64,000 nt of DNA. Source: Caprella mutica (taxonomy: Eukaryota; Arthropoda; Malacostraca; Amphipoda; Caprellidae). Shown here piece after piece: positions 1 to 11,280 of the stretch. The stretch is from NCBI GenBank assembly GCA_947561585.1, contig CANNZV010001459.1, positions 89,328 through 153,327 on the forward strand. The letters are read 5' to 3'. A program made the translations under genes and the position numbers. How positions within the stretch are numbered: position 1 is the first letter of the stretch; every line of letters starts with the position of its first letter. The notes under the pieces are model-generated. The model saw only the letters and a list, made by a program, of their open reading frames with translations, did not search any database and had not been told where the DNA came from.

Positions 1-102
1 AAAAGGACGGAGGTGTGAGTCCTATTGCCGTAAATAACACTTAGAGGCGTTTGGCTGTTAAGTAGGGTCACGTCCCATGATAACCAGTCTTGGTTAATCC
101 TA

Positions 103-546
103 GTGCCCTATACAGTTAGAGGCTGGGAGCACCACTCATGGAGAGGGGCATACCGGCAGCTGTTGCTGAAAAGAGAGGATTTGGAGAGGGTTTCGTCAAG
201 GTTGAAACTGATGGAGAACCATCAAACTTTTGATTTGATCAAAAACTGTTTTGCCTTGCCTAAGCTTCAATATATCCTCCGTACTTCAACAGCTTACAGA
301 AATAGTGAGGATCTTTCTCAGTTCGCTAAGGTCATTGTATCAGCTCTTTCGATGGTGACCAACGTTAAGTTTGAGGCAGACTCGCTTGTGCAGGCATCTT
401 TGCTCTTACGGTTTAGGGGATTGGGAATCAGGATGTCTAAGGCCATTGCGCTACTCTTATTCATTTCTTCCCTCAATGCTACTGAGGATTTAGTTAGATC
501 CATTCTGTGCAGAACACAAATTGGGGACAACCACCATTTTGATTGA
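103..546 (+). pseudogene. Retroelement reverse-transcriptase C-terminal fragment
   Basis: A 147-codon open frame. Its middle (residues about 45-135) has the pattern LIKNCFALPKLQYILRT, then a spaced QASL and FRGLGIR, then a leucine-rich FISSLNATEDLV stretch. In invertebrate non-LTR-type polyproteins I associate this arrangement with the region just after the RT palm, but I cannot name the clade. No catalytic YxDD box or endonuclease lies in the 100 bases upstream, so this is a truncated piece, not a gene. It is preceded by window-edge sequence, so an upstream part may lie outside the window. After the stop the sequence is AT-rich and non-coding. Confidence 0.4.
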
Positions 547-974
547 AACTGCTCTTGTTTATAAAGAATTTTTAAATACGTAGATTAATATTATTATCAG
601 GTCAGTTAAATAACACTAATATAGAAATTGAATTATTGCAAATCCATTGGTATAGTTTATTTTTTCATTACACAACTATAAGTGGTTCAAAATAGGTAAA
701 TCATAAAAATGGGCGCAGACTATGTTCGCCATTTGTTTTGATTTTAGGAACACTTTAAACATTTGTTATTTTCTGGAATCTGGCTTTATCAACTACAGGC
801 AGGCTTTGTTTTAATTATACACCTTGCTCTAATAAAAGTGGTACTTATTTTAGTCATGTTTCGAAATTAGAGCCGGAGACAATTTTCTGTGATTATTTCA
901 TGATAACTAAATAATATTAAAATTATAATCCAGATAAGGTTATTAGAAGTAATTGGTTCAAAAATTCCACATTT
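547..974. other. AT-rich stretch, nothing recognised
   Basis: No convincing ORF, repeat array or terminal inverted repeat was seen here. Confidence 0.5.
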
Positions 975-1162
975 CCTATTATTGGGCTAGTTCTGTACTA
1001 TTGCACGTTTCCATAATTTCGAACCCGTAAAAACTTTATATATATAATAATCATTATTTAACTCTTATTTCAATTGGTATCCATGATACCAATAAGATTA
1101 GAGGTTAAATAATAATTTTTTTTTTCTGACGTGTCCGACATTGTAGAACCAACCAATAACCC
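975..1162. repeat. Foldback repeat with GGTATCCATGATACC core
   Basis: The centre is a hairpin: ATTATTTAACTC, TTGGTATCCATGATACCAA, then GAGGTTAAATAAT. The right half (TGACGTGTCCGACATTGTAG then AACCAACCAATAAC) recurs almost unchanged at 15540-15586, next to the same hairpin with one base changed in the loop. The outer edge resembles a degenerate end of the MITE family at 8943 and 10786. It is a small nonautonomous element or half of one; no target duplication was found. Confidence 0.55.
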
Positions 1163-1258
1163 TGCTGCCAAAAACATTCATAGATCATAAAATTGCTGTT
1201 TGTTAAATGTAGCACAATAATTATAAAAATCTAAGTATCTATTGATTAGTACGTGCGC

Positions 1259-2227
1259 GGACAGAATGCCTATGGACAGAATGCCTAAAATGCATTTATA
1301 TTTATTTCAAATATTGAGGTTGTGGACAAAATTTAAAATAAGTTAAGACTTAGTGGAAACAAAAAGTTGTGTGTCAGATAGTTTACTAAATCACTTTCAC
1401 ATTGAAAATTAACATTTCTAAACATTAAAGTGTTTGCTCTATTTATCAAATTGCTCATAAAAATAATCTTCCTACATCTTGCCATTTTATTAGATATATG
1501 TATCATCTTCTTCTATTTCATTTTATTTAATATTGTATATTCTTTTAGATAGCTATAATAATCTTTATAGTATTGGAAGTTGCGATAGAAAAAATTCAGT
1601 ATTCTTCATGAAATGTAACTAGGACGTAGTATACATTTTTTGCTTATGTTTTACATAAATAAGAAAATTAATTGATGTTCAATTATGATAAGTTATATTA
1701 AAATATAATGTATTATGTTCTTTATTTACTAGTAATCAATCCATTACAGATATCACTTCAATGTTTACTATTCTGCCCTTTTATTTAAATATGGAGTTAA
1801 TTCTTTTATTCACTTGGCAACATCCTTTTACGTCATTATTTTACAATTTCCGTTTTCTTTTCATATATTTCGTCAGTTATGCATTTTGTCCGTTATGCAT
1901 TTTGTCCGTTATGCATTTTGTCCGTTATGCATTTTGTCCGTTATGCATTTTGTCCGTTATGCATTTTGTCCGTTATGCATTTTGTCCGTTATGCATTTTG
2001 TCCGTTATGCATTTTGTCCGTTATGCATTTTGTCCGTTATGCATTTTGTCCGTTATGCATTTTGTCCGTTATGCATTTTGTCCGTTATGCATTTTGTCCG
2101 TTATGCATTTTGTCCGTTATGCATTTTGTCCGTTATGCATTTTGTCCGTTATGCATTTTGTCCGTTATGCATTTTGTCCGTTATGCATTTTGTCCGTTAT
2201 GCATTTTGTCAGTTAGGCATTTTGTCC
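1259..2227. mobile_element. Foldback-type element with 16-bp terminal subrepeats
   Basis: The left end has two copies of GGACAGAATGCC. The right end is the opposite-strand motif GGCATTTTGTCC, expanded into an array. Terminal inverted repeats built from short tandem units, long on one side and short on the other, are the hallmark of Drosophila-type Foldback elements. The interior (1292-1873) is AT-rich and has no ORF of note. A partial similarity between the flanks (GATTAGTAC and GATTACTCA) is too weak to call a target duplication. Confidence 0.5.
1874..2227. repeat. 16-bp minisatellite, about 22 copies
   Basis: Unit TTATGCATTTTGTCCG, almost invariant through the array; only the edges vary (GTCAGTTAGGCATTTTGTCC at the right edge). 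Open frames crossing it are products of the repeat, since 16 bp is not a multiple of three and all three frames happen to lack stops. Confidence 0.95.
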
Positions 2228-2239
2228 TATTACCGATTA

Positions 2240-3558
2240 CTCACCTATGCGGAGTGACAGTTAAGCTATGGATGGATTTTAAAACATTTAATAAATGCAC
2301 GACTTTAAACTTTTTTCACAAACAAACAATGATAGACTGTAGTATATTTGCATATATACATTTTGAAATGCACATGCATTTTCTCCTTTGCATGTGCATT
2401 TTTATATTTGCATACATGCATATGCATGTTTCATCTGCATATTCATAATAATATGCAATGGCACAACCCTAGTGATTACCAATTAGTTATCTATATTTTG
2501 TTTGAGAAAATGTTCTATCACTACAATTATGATAAAATTTCAAATACAATGAATTATTACTGTGAATTAAAAGTCATTATGGTTTATTTCAATTAAATTA
2601 GTAGACCTGAATTCAATTCTGTCGTTTAATTACCCGAGTTTACAATGTTTTAACCATAATTATGGAGTCTGAATCATCCTCGCAGCTTGTCCGATATCTC
2701 CCCGTAGGAAAGAGCATTCGGACACTTGAATTTTTCTTACATTTATTCATATAACTTTCGAATGAAGATTTAAACTGTAAAACAGTGTTAACAAAAATTA
2801 AAGTAATATGATTATCTGCCTACTGAAATATTTAAATATAAAATTAGATTTAGTTAACGAATTATTCAGTTTCTAACAAAAACTGTCCTCTAGCTACATT
2901 TCTGTGAAACAAATAATATAGAATTTCTTGTCTTATTTCTAAAAATGCTTTTAGTTTTGCGAAAAGTTTAGCCTCATGCTCCTAATATTGACTGCTAAAA
3001 TACTAATTGAACTGTTAGGGATGATAAAATTGATGAAATTGCCCAGGGTTAAAATGTTACAAGTTACATTAGGATATTCACTATTCTGGTATTTGAATAA
3101 AACATTGAGGGAAAACTTACAGTTTGAAGTAGCATTGTTGCACCAATTGTTGTCACTAGTTTAAAATCAAATCTGATAAATTCTGAGGATTTAATTGAAA
3201 AGTTTATAATAGAGAAGTTGATATTTATTTCAGAGTATATACACGATTACAGACCTTTCAATAACGTATCTATATAATTAATACAGAACAATTTTTAGTT
3301 TTATGTACAGATTCATTGCCGATTAAATACCATAACGCCTAACAAATACTCCAGGTTACGAATATTTGATGGAAAAAACTTGTAATAACGCATTTTATTA
3401 TAAAGTCAAGATATCGACATTTACCAAACTGTTGAAATCAGAAAGAAATAAACCTATTCCTTATACATTAAAAGGACATTTAATTATATCAGGGAAAATT
3501 AAAATATTTTATATATAGATCTTTGGTAAATGAAATTCTATCTAACTTTGCCATGACC
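2240..3558. other. AT-rich stretch, nothing recognised
   Basis: There is a run of CATGCA/TGCATG-rich sequence at 2368-2440. Short open frames up to 62 codons show no domain pattern. Confidence 0.45.
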
Positions 3559-4179
3559 CTAACTATCATCATCTGAATCCAGTCCATCATCGAAATGCAT
3601 TCCATCAACGATAGAAAAAGAATCGTTCATATCAACTGAATCTTTTATATCTACTGAATTTTCTGTATCAACAGTACTGATTCTTTGATATTCGTTTTCT
3701 CCTGGAAATCACCTTTATTGTCATCAACTGTTGACGAAAAATCGATATTATAAAGTTCAGGGTGTAACAGAGCATAATAGTGTAATTTGATTTCAACTAG
3801 CTTTTTAATGTTCGTCGTTTCCACTATTTACGAAATTCGCAACATCCAATGTTACTTATTGTGCAAATACTCAGATTAACTTTAAACAGCCTTGCAAGAG
3901 CGGGTGGAACCATGTCCACGATATCCAAATCAAAATCTTATTACATATGAATCTTTTCACCTGATCAAAATATTCCCTTTTTGATTCCTCAGACAGAAAC
4001 ACAATTGTCTCTAAAATATTGTTGAGGAATTCATGTATTAGCATTTTTTGTAAAATAAATGTATTAATAGCATTCGGTCGCCCGGATATATTCCTCGTGC
4101 GAGAATACGTTAGGGCGAAGGCATGCAACAGGCAATGGCCATCGGGGGCTACATGGAACATTAAATGAGGCTCTACCAT
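3559..4179 (-). pseudogene. Broken OTU-family cysteine protease-like gene
   Basis: The first open piece (4179-3871) holds APDGHCLLHAFALTY near residue 12, matching the DGxCLxxA catalytic-cysteine block of OTU (ovarian-tumour) deubiquitinase domains. Reading on in the neighbouring frame gives DMVPPALARLFKVNL and then LHYYALL, the pattern around the OTU catalytic histidine. The remaining sequence runs, after another frame change, into an acidic C-terminal tail (several DS and DD pairs) ending at 3559. At least two frameshifts separate the blocks, so it cannot make one protein. OTU domains occur in cellular deubiquitinases, in some retroelements and in some viruses. Nothing here decides among these; a transposon or captured origin is plausible given the surroundings. 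Confidence 0.6.
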
Positions 4180-4196
4180 TTTAGTTTACACTACTC

Positions 4197-4306
4197 CAAA
4201 AACCTTCAACGCAGAGTTTAAATAACCTCTAATATTATGGATTTCCCGTTGAGTTTGGCTTGATATCTGAAAAAACCTTCAACGCAGAGTTTAAATAACC
4301 TCTAAT
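4197..4306. repeat. Two direct copies of a 37-bp sequence
   Basis: The block containing CTTCAACGCAGAGTTTAAAT occurs at about 4198-4236 and again at about 4270-4306, just upstream of the OTU relic (on its strand). It is a local duplication with a spacer of about 35 bp. Confidence 0.8.
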
Positions 4307-5006
4307 ACTACTCCCATAGTAAAACTTTTTTCATTTACAGCGGTTATGTCTAAATTATTGGAATAGTGCATAAGACTTTTTACTATTTTGCAATTATGTT
4401 TCTGCTTGTCCCATTCAATATTTTCGAAGAAGTGGTGATACTTGCAGAGCACGCAGAATCTGGAGAGAAAGAATGTAGTATTAGTTTTTTATTTATGAAA
4501 CAGTATAGACTTGCGATAAAAGATTACTAACCGTTTCAAATTAATTAATTAATTTCTGAAATATGAACATGCAGACAATTTATAAATTGATAAGTATTCA
4601 AATTTTTTCTTTCAAAATTTAAGAAAAAATTAGATAATGGATAGTGTCCTTAATTTAATTCAATGTAAATTCATTGAAGTTAATTAACTAGTGAACTCAT
4701 AGAAAATAACTAAATCTTCATTGAATATTCAAATTAGAAACCACATATATATTGAATAATCAAATAAGAAACATTTTTATTTTCTTAATTATATAATTAG
4801 AAACTATATTTCTTAATCCTCCGCTTTCACAACAATGAATAAAATCGGGTTTGATTCACGTTGTTATACAATGGTAACCCCTTAAACATTTCATTTTCTA
4901 AGAGTTGGTACGAAAGAAAGTAGTTTTGAGTGCTACTCTTAGAGTATATATGGAAATGATGGGAGTGCGAAGTAGTAATTAAGAGTAGGTAGTTAATTCA
5001 ACCATA
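4307..5006. other. AT-rich stretch, nothing recognised
   Basis: Contains short near-repeats of TTGAATATTCAAATTAGAAAC (4719-4770) but no coding signal. Confidence 0.4.
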
Positions 5007-7019
5007 ACCCAGGTAACATTGAACCTTCCCAGAAGATTCCAGGAACGTTCCATTGGAACGTTCCCCGAATGTTCCATTGGAATGTCCCCTGAATGTTCCT
5101 TTTCTGACACATTCCAGGAATATTCCAATGGAATCTTCAAGAATATTCCCTTTGGAACATTCCCTGAAGACTCCATCGGGCATTCCCCGAAGACTTCATT
5201 GGAACATTCCCCGAAGACTTCATTGGAACATTCCTTGAAGACTCCATTGGAACATTCCCTGAAGACTCCATTGGAATATTCCTTGAAGAATCCATTGGAA
5301 TATTCCTTGAAGAATCCATAGGAACATTCCCTGAAGACTCCACTGGAACATTCCCTGAAGACTCCACTGGAACATTCCCTGAAGACTCCATTGGAGCATT
5401 CCCCGAAGACTCCATTGGAGCATTCCCCGAAGACTCCATTGGAGCATTCCCCGAAGACTCCACTGGAACATTCCCCGAAGACTCCACTGGAACATTCCCC
5501 GAAGACTCCACTGGAACATTCCCCGAAGACTCCATTGGAACATTCCCCGAAGACTCCATTGGAACATTCCCCGAAGACTCCATTGGAACATTCCCCGAAG
5601 ACTCCATTGGAACATTCCCCGAAGACTCCATTGGAACATTCCCCGAAGACTCCATTGGAACATTCCCCGAAGACTCCATTGGAACATTCCCCGAAGACTC
5701 CATTGGAACATTCCCCGAAGACTCCATTGGAACATTCCCCGAAGACTCCATTGGAACATTCCCCGAAGACTCCATTGGAACATTCCCCGAAGACTCCATT
5801 GGAACATTCCCCGAAGACTCCATTGGAACATTCCCCGAAGACTCCATTGGAACATTCCCCGAAGACTCCATTGGAACATTCCCCGAAGACTCCATTGGAA
5901 CATTCCCCGAAGACTCCATTGGAACATTCCCCGAAGACTCCATTGGAACATTCCCCGAAGACTCCATTGGAACATTCCCCGAAGACTCCATTGGAACATT
6001 CCCCGAAGACTCCATTGGAACATTCCCCGAAGACTCCATTGGAACATTCCCCGAAGACTCCATTGGAACATTCCCCGAAGACTCCATTGGAACATTCCCC
6101 GAAGACTCCATTGGAACATTCCCCGAAGACTCCATTGGAACATTCCCCGAAGACTCCATTGGAACATTCCCCGAAGACTCCATTGGAACATTCCCCGAAG
6201 ACTCCATTGGAACATTCCCCGAAGACTCCATTGGAACATTCCCCGAAGACTCCATTGGAACATTCCCCGAAGACTCCATTGGAACATTCCCCGAAGACTC
6301 CATTGGAACATTCCCCGAAGACTCCATTGGAACATTCCCCGAAGACTCCATTGGAACATTCCCCGAAGACTCCATTGGAACATTCCCCGAAGACTCCATT
6401 GGAACATTCCCCGAAGACTCCATTGGAACATTCCCCGAAGACTCCATTGGAACATTCCCCGAAGACTCCATTGGAACATTCCCCGAAGACTCCATTGGAA
6501 CATTCCCCGAAGACTCCATTGGAACATTCCCCGAAGACTCCATTGGAACATTCCCCGAAGACTCCATTGGAACATTCCCCGAAGACTCCATTGGAACATT
6601 CCCCGAAGACTCCATTGGAACATTCCATGAAGACTCCATTGGAACATTCCATGAAGACTTCTTTGGAACATTCCATGAAGACTTCTTTGGAACATTCCAT
6701 GAAGACTTCTTTGGAACATTCCATGAAGACTCCTTTGGAACATTCTCTGAAGACTTCTTTGGAACATTCCATGAAGACTTCTTTGGAACATTCTCTGAAG
6801 ACTCCTTTGGAACATTCTCTGAAGACTCCTTTGGAACATTCCATGAAGACTCCTTTGGAACATTCTCTGAAGACTCCTTTGGAACATTCTCTGAAGAATC
6901 CTTTGGAAAACTATCAGAAGAATCCTTTGGAAAACTATCAGAAGAATCCTTTGGAACACTTTCAGAAGACTAAATTAGAACTGTGAATTTATAGTGGGAA
7001 TGTTAAATGTCACCTAGGT
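5007..7019. mobile_element. CCCAGGTAACATT-type element filled by a 24-bp minisatellite
   Basis: The left end ACCCAGGTAACATT (5007-5020) is matched on the opposite strand by AATGTCACCTAGGT (7006-7019), followed inward on both sides by a GGGAA/TTCCC motif. This gives imperfect inverted ends of about 24 bp. Nearly everything between them is the minisatellite. The same kind of end is seen at 14380-14389 and at 52254/52856, so it is a repeated family. No transposase is present; the superfamily is not assigned. Confidence 0.55.
5046..6960. repeat. 24-bp minisatellite, about 75-80 copies
   Basis: The unit core is GGAACATTCCCCGAAG and the period is exactly 24. The centre (about 5514-6620) is essentially homogeneous; both edges carry diverged variants (GGAATATTCC, CCATGAAG, CTCTGAAG). 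Because 24 is a multiple of three, all six frames stay open and give long artefactual ORFs on both strands. These are not genes. Confidence 0.97.
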
Positions 7020-7746
7020 CAAGATGGTAGTAATCTACTATATAAGCTATAGTGAGTCGAGATTTGCTGCGGAATCAATGGTAATATATTTTTACTACTA
7101 TCTAATGGTTTCACAGCATACTCTCGCATCCTATTTTCAATGACTTTTTCCATCAAGAAAATAGAAAGAAGACATCATGGAAGAGGGGGGAAGTAAAACT
7201 AAGCTCTATGCACTAGGTTGACTACTCTGATATCACAGGTAACAGTGTCGACCCAGCGCACTCTGGCAATATTGCAGAAACCAAAATGAAAATGAACTCA
7301 AGGAACTATGGAAGGAATGACAGACGGTAAAAATAGAGGAATAACGGTTTATAGTAAATAATTACCTAAAAAACAGAAAACATGATAATTGAAAATGTAA
7401 CCAATAGATTTATTGAAAAACAAATATTGTGCTATTTTTGTATAAAAACTAACTATTCAAATGGATGCTTCATCTATAGTTTAATTAATATAGATTATAG
7501 GGAAATGATTAGCAAGTAAGAGGATATTTTATTCAGGTACCTGACACGTATAGCTGCTCATTGTGCTCAAATTCCATTACCCTGAAGGCTATAAAAAACG
7601 TTTAAAAAATCTATTAAAATACTTGAACAAAAATTCTATATAACTAACTACAAAACTTGATATTTATCTATAACATTCTATCTAACAAAATTTCTACCTT
7701 AGACTATATATTTAACTCTTTATTTACAAACGTTCTATAGCTGCAT
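7020..7746. other. Non-coding spacer between minisatellites
   Basis: No ORF with a recognisable pattern and no repeat structure was seen. Confidence 0.4.
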
Positions 7747-8577
7747 GATTAGGATGTGTTGTCTCAAAATTATGATCAGTTGTCTCAAAATTAGGATCTG
7801 TAGTCTCAAAATTAGGATCAGTAGTCTCAAAATTAGGATCAGTAGTCTCAAAATTAGGATCAGTTGTCTCAAAATTAGGATCTGTAGTCTCAAAATTAGG
7901 ATCTGTAGTCTCAATTAGGATCTGTAGTCTCAAAATTAGGATCTGTAGTCTCAAGATTAGGATCTGTAGTCTCAATTAGGATCTGTAGTCTCAAAATTAG
8001 GATCTGTAGTCTCAAGATTAGGATCTGTAGTCTCAAGATTAGGATCAGTTGTCTCAAGATTAGGATCAGTTGTCTCAAGATTAGGATCAGTTGTCTCAAG
8101 ATTAGGATCAGTTGTCTCAAGATTAGGGTCAGTTGTCTCAAGATTAGGGTCAGTTGTCTCAAGATTAGGGTCAGTTGTCTCAAGATTAGGGTCAGTTGTC
8201 TCAAGATTAGGGTCAGTTGTCTGAAGATTAGGGTCAGTTGTCTGAAGATTAGGGTCAGTTGTCTGAAGATTAGGGCAAGTTGTCTGAAGATTAGGGCAAG
8301 TTGTCTGAAGATTAGGGCAAGTTGTCTCAAGATTAGGGCAAGTTGTCTCAAGATTAGGGCAAGTTGTCTCAAGATTAGGGTCAGTTGTCTGAAGATTAGG
8401 GTCAGTTGTCTGAAGATTAGAGTCAGTTGTCTGAAGATTAGGGTCAGTTGTCTGAAGATTAGGATCAGTTTTCTGAAGATTAGGGTCAGTTGTCTGAAGA
8501 TTAGGGCAAGTTGTCTCAAGATTAGGGCAAGTTGTCTCAAGATTAGGGCAAGTTGTCTCAAGATTAGGGCAAGTTGA
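7747..8577. repeat. 21-bp minisatellite, about 40 copies
   Basis: The core is GTCTCAAGATTAGGG. Variants occur in blocks from left to right: GATCTGTAG, then GATCAGTTG, then GGTCAGTTG, then GGCAAGTTG, with GTCTG replacing GTCTC in sub-blocks. Two units near 7914 and 7975 have a 3-bp deletion. The minus-strand heptapeptide frames (ETTDPNL) result from the 21-bp period and have no flanking gene. Confidence 0.96.
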
Positions 8578-8942
8578 CAATGCTCATGGATACAGAAAAG
8601 CTACATCGTGAATACAGTCACTTACCAAGGTATATGACGATAAAGGACAAAATTGTCTCCAAATAAAGCCTATACGATCCTGTCTACATAACACAAAATC
8701 TCTAAGACCTCGTAGTTGAAGAGCATATCTCTAGCATTATCCTCTAAAACTGCAAGTAGCAATAATAAAATTATAAACTTGGTAAAAGTGAAAAAAGACA
8801 TCCATAATGAAAATTACAACACGTAAAAACCTAAGAGACGCTACTCTCATTCTCTTCCATTAGCCATATACAGCTTCAGGATAGATCCCCGCCAGGCTTA
8901 TTAAACAAATTGTAAATAGTCATAATTTGAGGTTCACTATTT
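8578..8942. other. Unassigned spacer
   Basis: No structure or coding pattern recognised. Confidence 0.4.
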
Positions 8943-9126
8943 AGGGTCAGTTACGAATAATCGCTATTTCCACATTCTCGATCATAGAAGTAAAAATTAT
9001 AAAATTGAACGTTTTAGATTGGTGATCAATAAAAATAACGTATAGAAAAGTTATATTAAATATATTAGTTTTATAGGTAGTATAATCGAAAATGTGGAAC
9101 TGTGCATCAATTTGTAACTTACCCAG
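8943..9126. mobile_element. MITE of the TTACGAATTATCGGTCAGTT family
   Basis: The left end AGGGTCAGTTACGAATAATC and the right end (opposite strand GGGTAAGTTACAAATTGATG) are followed inward by TTCCACATTCTCGATCATA-like sequence on both sides. This gives inverted ends of about 45 bp. Related ends occur at 10786/11280, 10983/11196, 39790-39862 and 50857/51016. No coding capacity. Confidence 0.65.
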
Positions 9127-9960
9127 CATAGCTGAGTAAATAGTCTCATCAAATACTGAACATGAGACACCAGATTTAACGAATAGAGGGGAAACCTTAG
9201 GAAGGGAATAACTTCATTCATTCTTCTCGTCCATTTTCCTGTTCCTCGCACCCACAGTCCGACCACAGAGTAGATCTCTGAAGTTGTAAAGCCATTCTCC
9301 TATAAGATGTCCGTCTCAAAGTATCTGTAATTGAAATTGGCTTAGCTATTATTCTGCAAAAATTAAAGCGATGTAGCAGCTGCAAATAAATAGCATTGGA
9401 TATAATTAAAATAATTAAGAATAGAATAGACTTTAACCCTATTATTAGTTAAAAGAGCACTAATGCTCTGAAATTAAAATAAAGTATGTATCCATAGATT
9501 ATTGCATGCAGGATGCATATTAGAAGTAGCATTCGAAAGTTTGGCCTCATTCAAGAACCAATGAATAATTAATTGGTGTCTAAAAATATTACTAAATTAT
9601 CTGAGAGATTGAACTATGATTTAAAAAAAAAAAAAATTTAGATATTGCTAATCAACTAGATATTATTAATGAATTATTCATAAGAATATAATTGCTACAA
9701 TACTCACCTAGCTTTTTCGATCAAGATTGTCCAAAAAATATTAAGATTTCGTATTTTCTGTAGTAGCTACTGTGACATGCTTCCTTATTTCTTTTTTGAT
9801 TTACATCAGTGATGAGAACCCAATTTGCAATGAAGTATGAACATCGTTATTCGTCATTTAAGAGTAGAAGAGCTGGAACTGTAAGAGAGGGGTATACAAT
9901 GAGATTACAATTGCATGAGCTGTATTGGCTATTATGATTTAAGCTAGTTATTATCCCTTT
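9127..9960. other. AT-rich stretch, nothing recognised
   Basis: Short frames only; a poly-A tract lies at about 9624-9636. Confidence 0.4.
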
Positions 9961-10021
9961 ATGAATAACGGGTTTTTAATGGAAAACGGAAATTGAGTGT
10001 TTCCGTAAAATAGTTTTGTAA

Positions 10022-10392
10022 AATTTTGATTTCCCGGAAAATTTGAGTTTTTGGAAGAATTTTGAGTTTATGGAATAATTTTGAGTTTTTGGGAGAATTT
10101 TGAGTTTTTGGGAGAATTATGAGTTTTTGGGAGAATTTTGAGTTTTCGTGAGAATTTTGAGTTTTAGGAAAATTTAATGCTTTCGGAAAATTAAATGTTT
10201 TCGGAAAATTTTCTAGTTTTCGGAAAATTTGGTAGTTTTCGGATAATTTGGTAGTCTTCGGATAATTTGGTAGTTTTCGGAAAATTTGGTAGTTATCGGA
10301 AAATTTGGTAGTTATCGGAAAATTTGGTAGTTATCGGAAAATTTGGTAGTTTTCGGAAAATTTCGGAGTATTTGGAAAATTTTGGAGTATTT
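10022..10392. repeat. 19-bp minisatellite, about 19 copies
   Basis: The left half has the unit TTTTGAGTTTTTGGGAGAA and the right half GGTAGTTTTCGGAAAATTT, so two sub-arrays abut. A closely related 17-bp array (GAGTTTTCGAAAATTTC) lies at 59877-60098. Confidence 0.9.
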
Positions 10393-10785
10393 GGAAGATA
10401 TCTAGTATAAGAAAACTGAGTTTTATAAAAAAATTCTTGAGCATGATGGATTTATACATATATTTATAAAAACACATTGCTCTTTATTATGGGGAGGGAT
10501 AATATTAACAATAGCTATAAATTATAATATATACATTTCAATTCAAATCATGACTCATGCATTACTAGAAATAGAGTTATCAAAAAGTTGCCCTGAAGTG
10601 AGTCAATTTGATCACAGTTATACCTATCAGCAGGTCATTTTTCTAGGTACTCATTCTATCACCTCATTAATTATTACTTTTATTTTACCTATCAGTTGAC
10701 AGTAGAAAAAACTATTGGCAAGACTGATGACCTTATAATTTATAGGCATGAATAATGATGAATTGTCATAGCTAACTTGATATTA

Positions 10786-11280
10786 GGGCAAATTACGAAT
10801 TATCGGTCAGTTCCACATCTTCGGTCATAGACTCAGTAGAGGAAACGATTTAGGTACATGGGTAGTACCTAACAAGAATTAATTAGCCTAATGTTTAAAT
10901 AATTTATATCCATGATATGACACCGTTACCATCCATAATACATTAATAAATACAAGAATTCAATAATAATTAATAGGTACCTAGGGTAGGTAAGTTTCGA
11001 ATAATCGGACAGTTTCACAATCACATTATTGGTCATATAAGAAAAAATATATAAAAATTATTACTTTTATTGGTATCCATGATACCTTAAGGTATCATGG
11101 ATACCAATAAAAATAAATTTCCGATCAGGTATATAGTTTTTTCTTATATGACTGAACATGTGAAACCGACTGACAAAGCGTAACTTACCCTACCTATAGT
11201 CTAGAGATAGGTAGCTCCTAGTATAGTTTTTCATATGATCGAAGATATGGAACTGACCGATAATTCGTAACTTTCTCTAG
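10786..11280. mobile_element. MITE of the TTACGAATTATCGGTCAGTT family, with a second copy nested inside
   Basis: Outer ends: AATTACGAATTATCGGTCAG (left) and, on the opposite strand, AGTTACGAATTATCGGTCAG (right, near 11275). Inner ends of a second element lie at about 10983 and 11196, both followed inward by CATATAAGAAAAAA. Its exact centre is a perfect palindrome (11066-11111) around TTGGTATCCATGATACC then TTAA. It looks like one MITE inserted in a related one. Confidence 0.6.

Noticed and set aside
1255..2260. Target duplication GATTAGTAC / GATTACTCA around the 16-bp foldback
   Set aside because: Several mismatches and uncertain element ends; within chance in AT-rich DNA.
1761..2448. Three overlapping ORFs with CPLCILSVMHFVRYAF
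   Set aside because: All come from the 16-bp array, whose 48-bp common period lacks stops in the three plus frames.
4979..6986. Long ORFs of 500-620 codons on both strands
   Set aside because: They are translations of a 24-bp tandem repeat; the period is a multiple of three so every frame stays open.
7724..8580. ORFs with repeated TDPNLET heptapeptides
   Set aside because: Product of the 21-bp array; no promoter, start context or flanking coding sequence.
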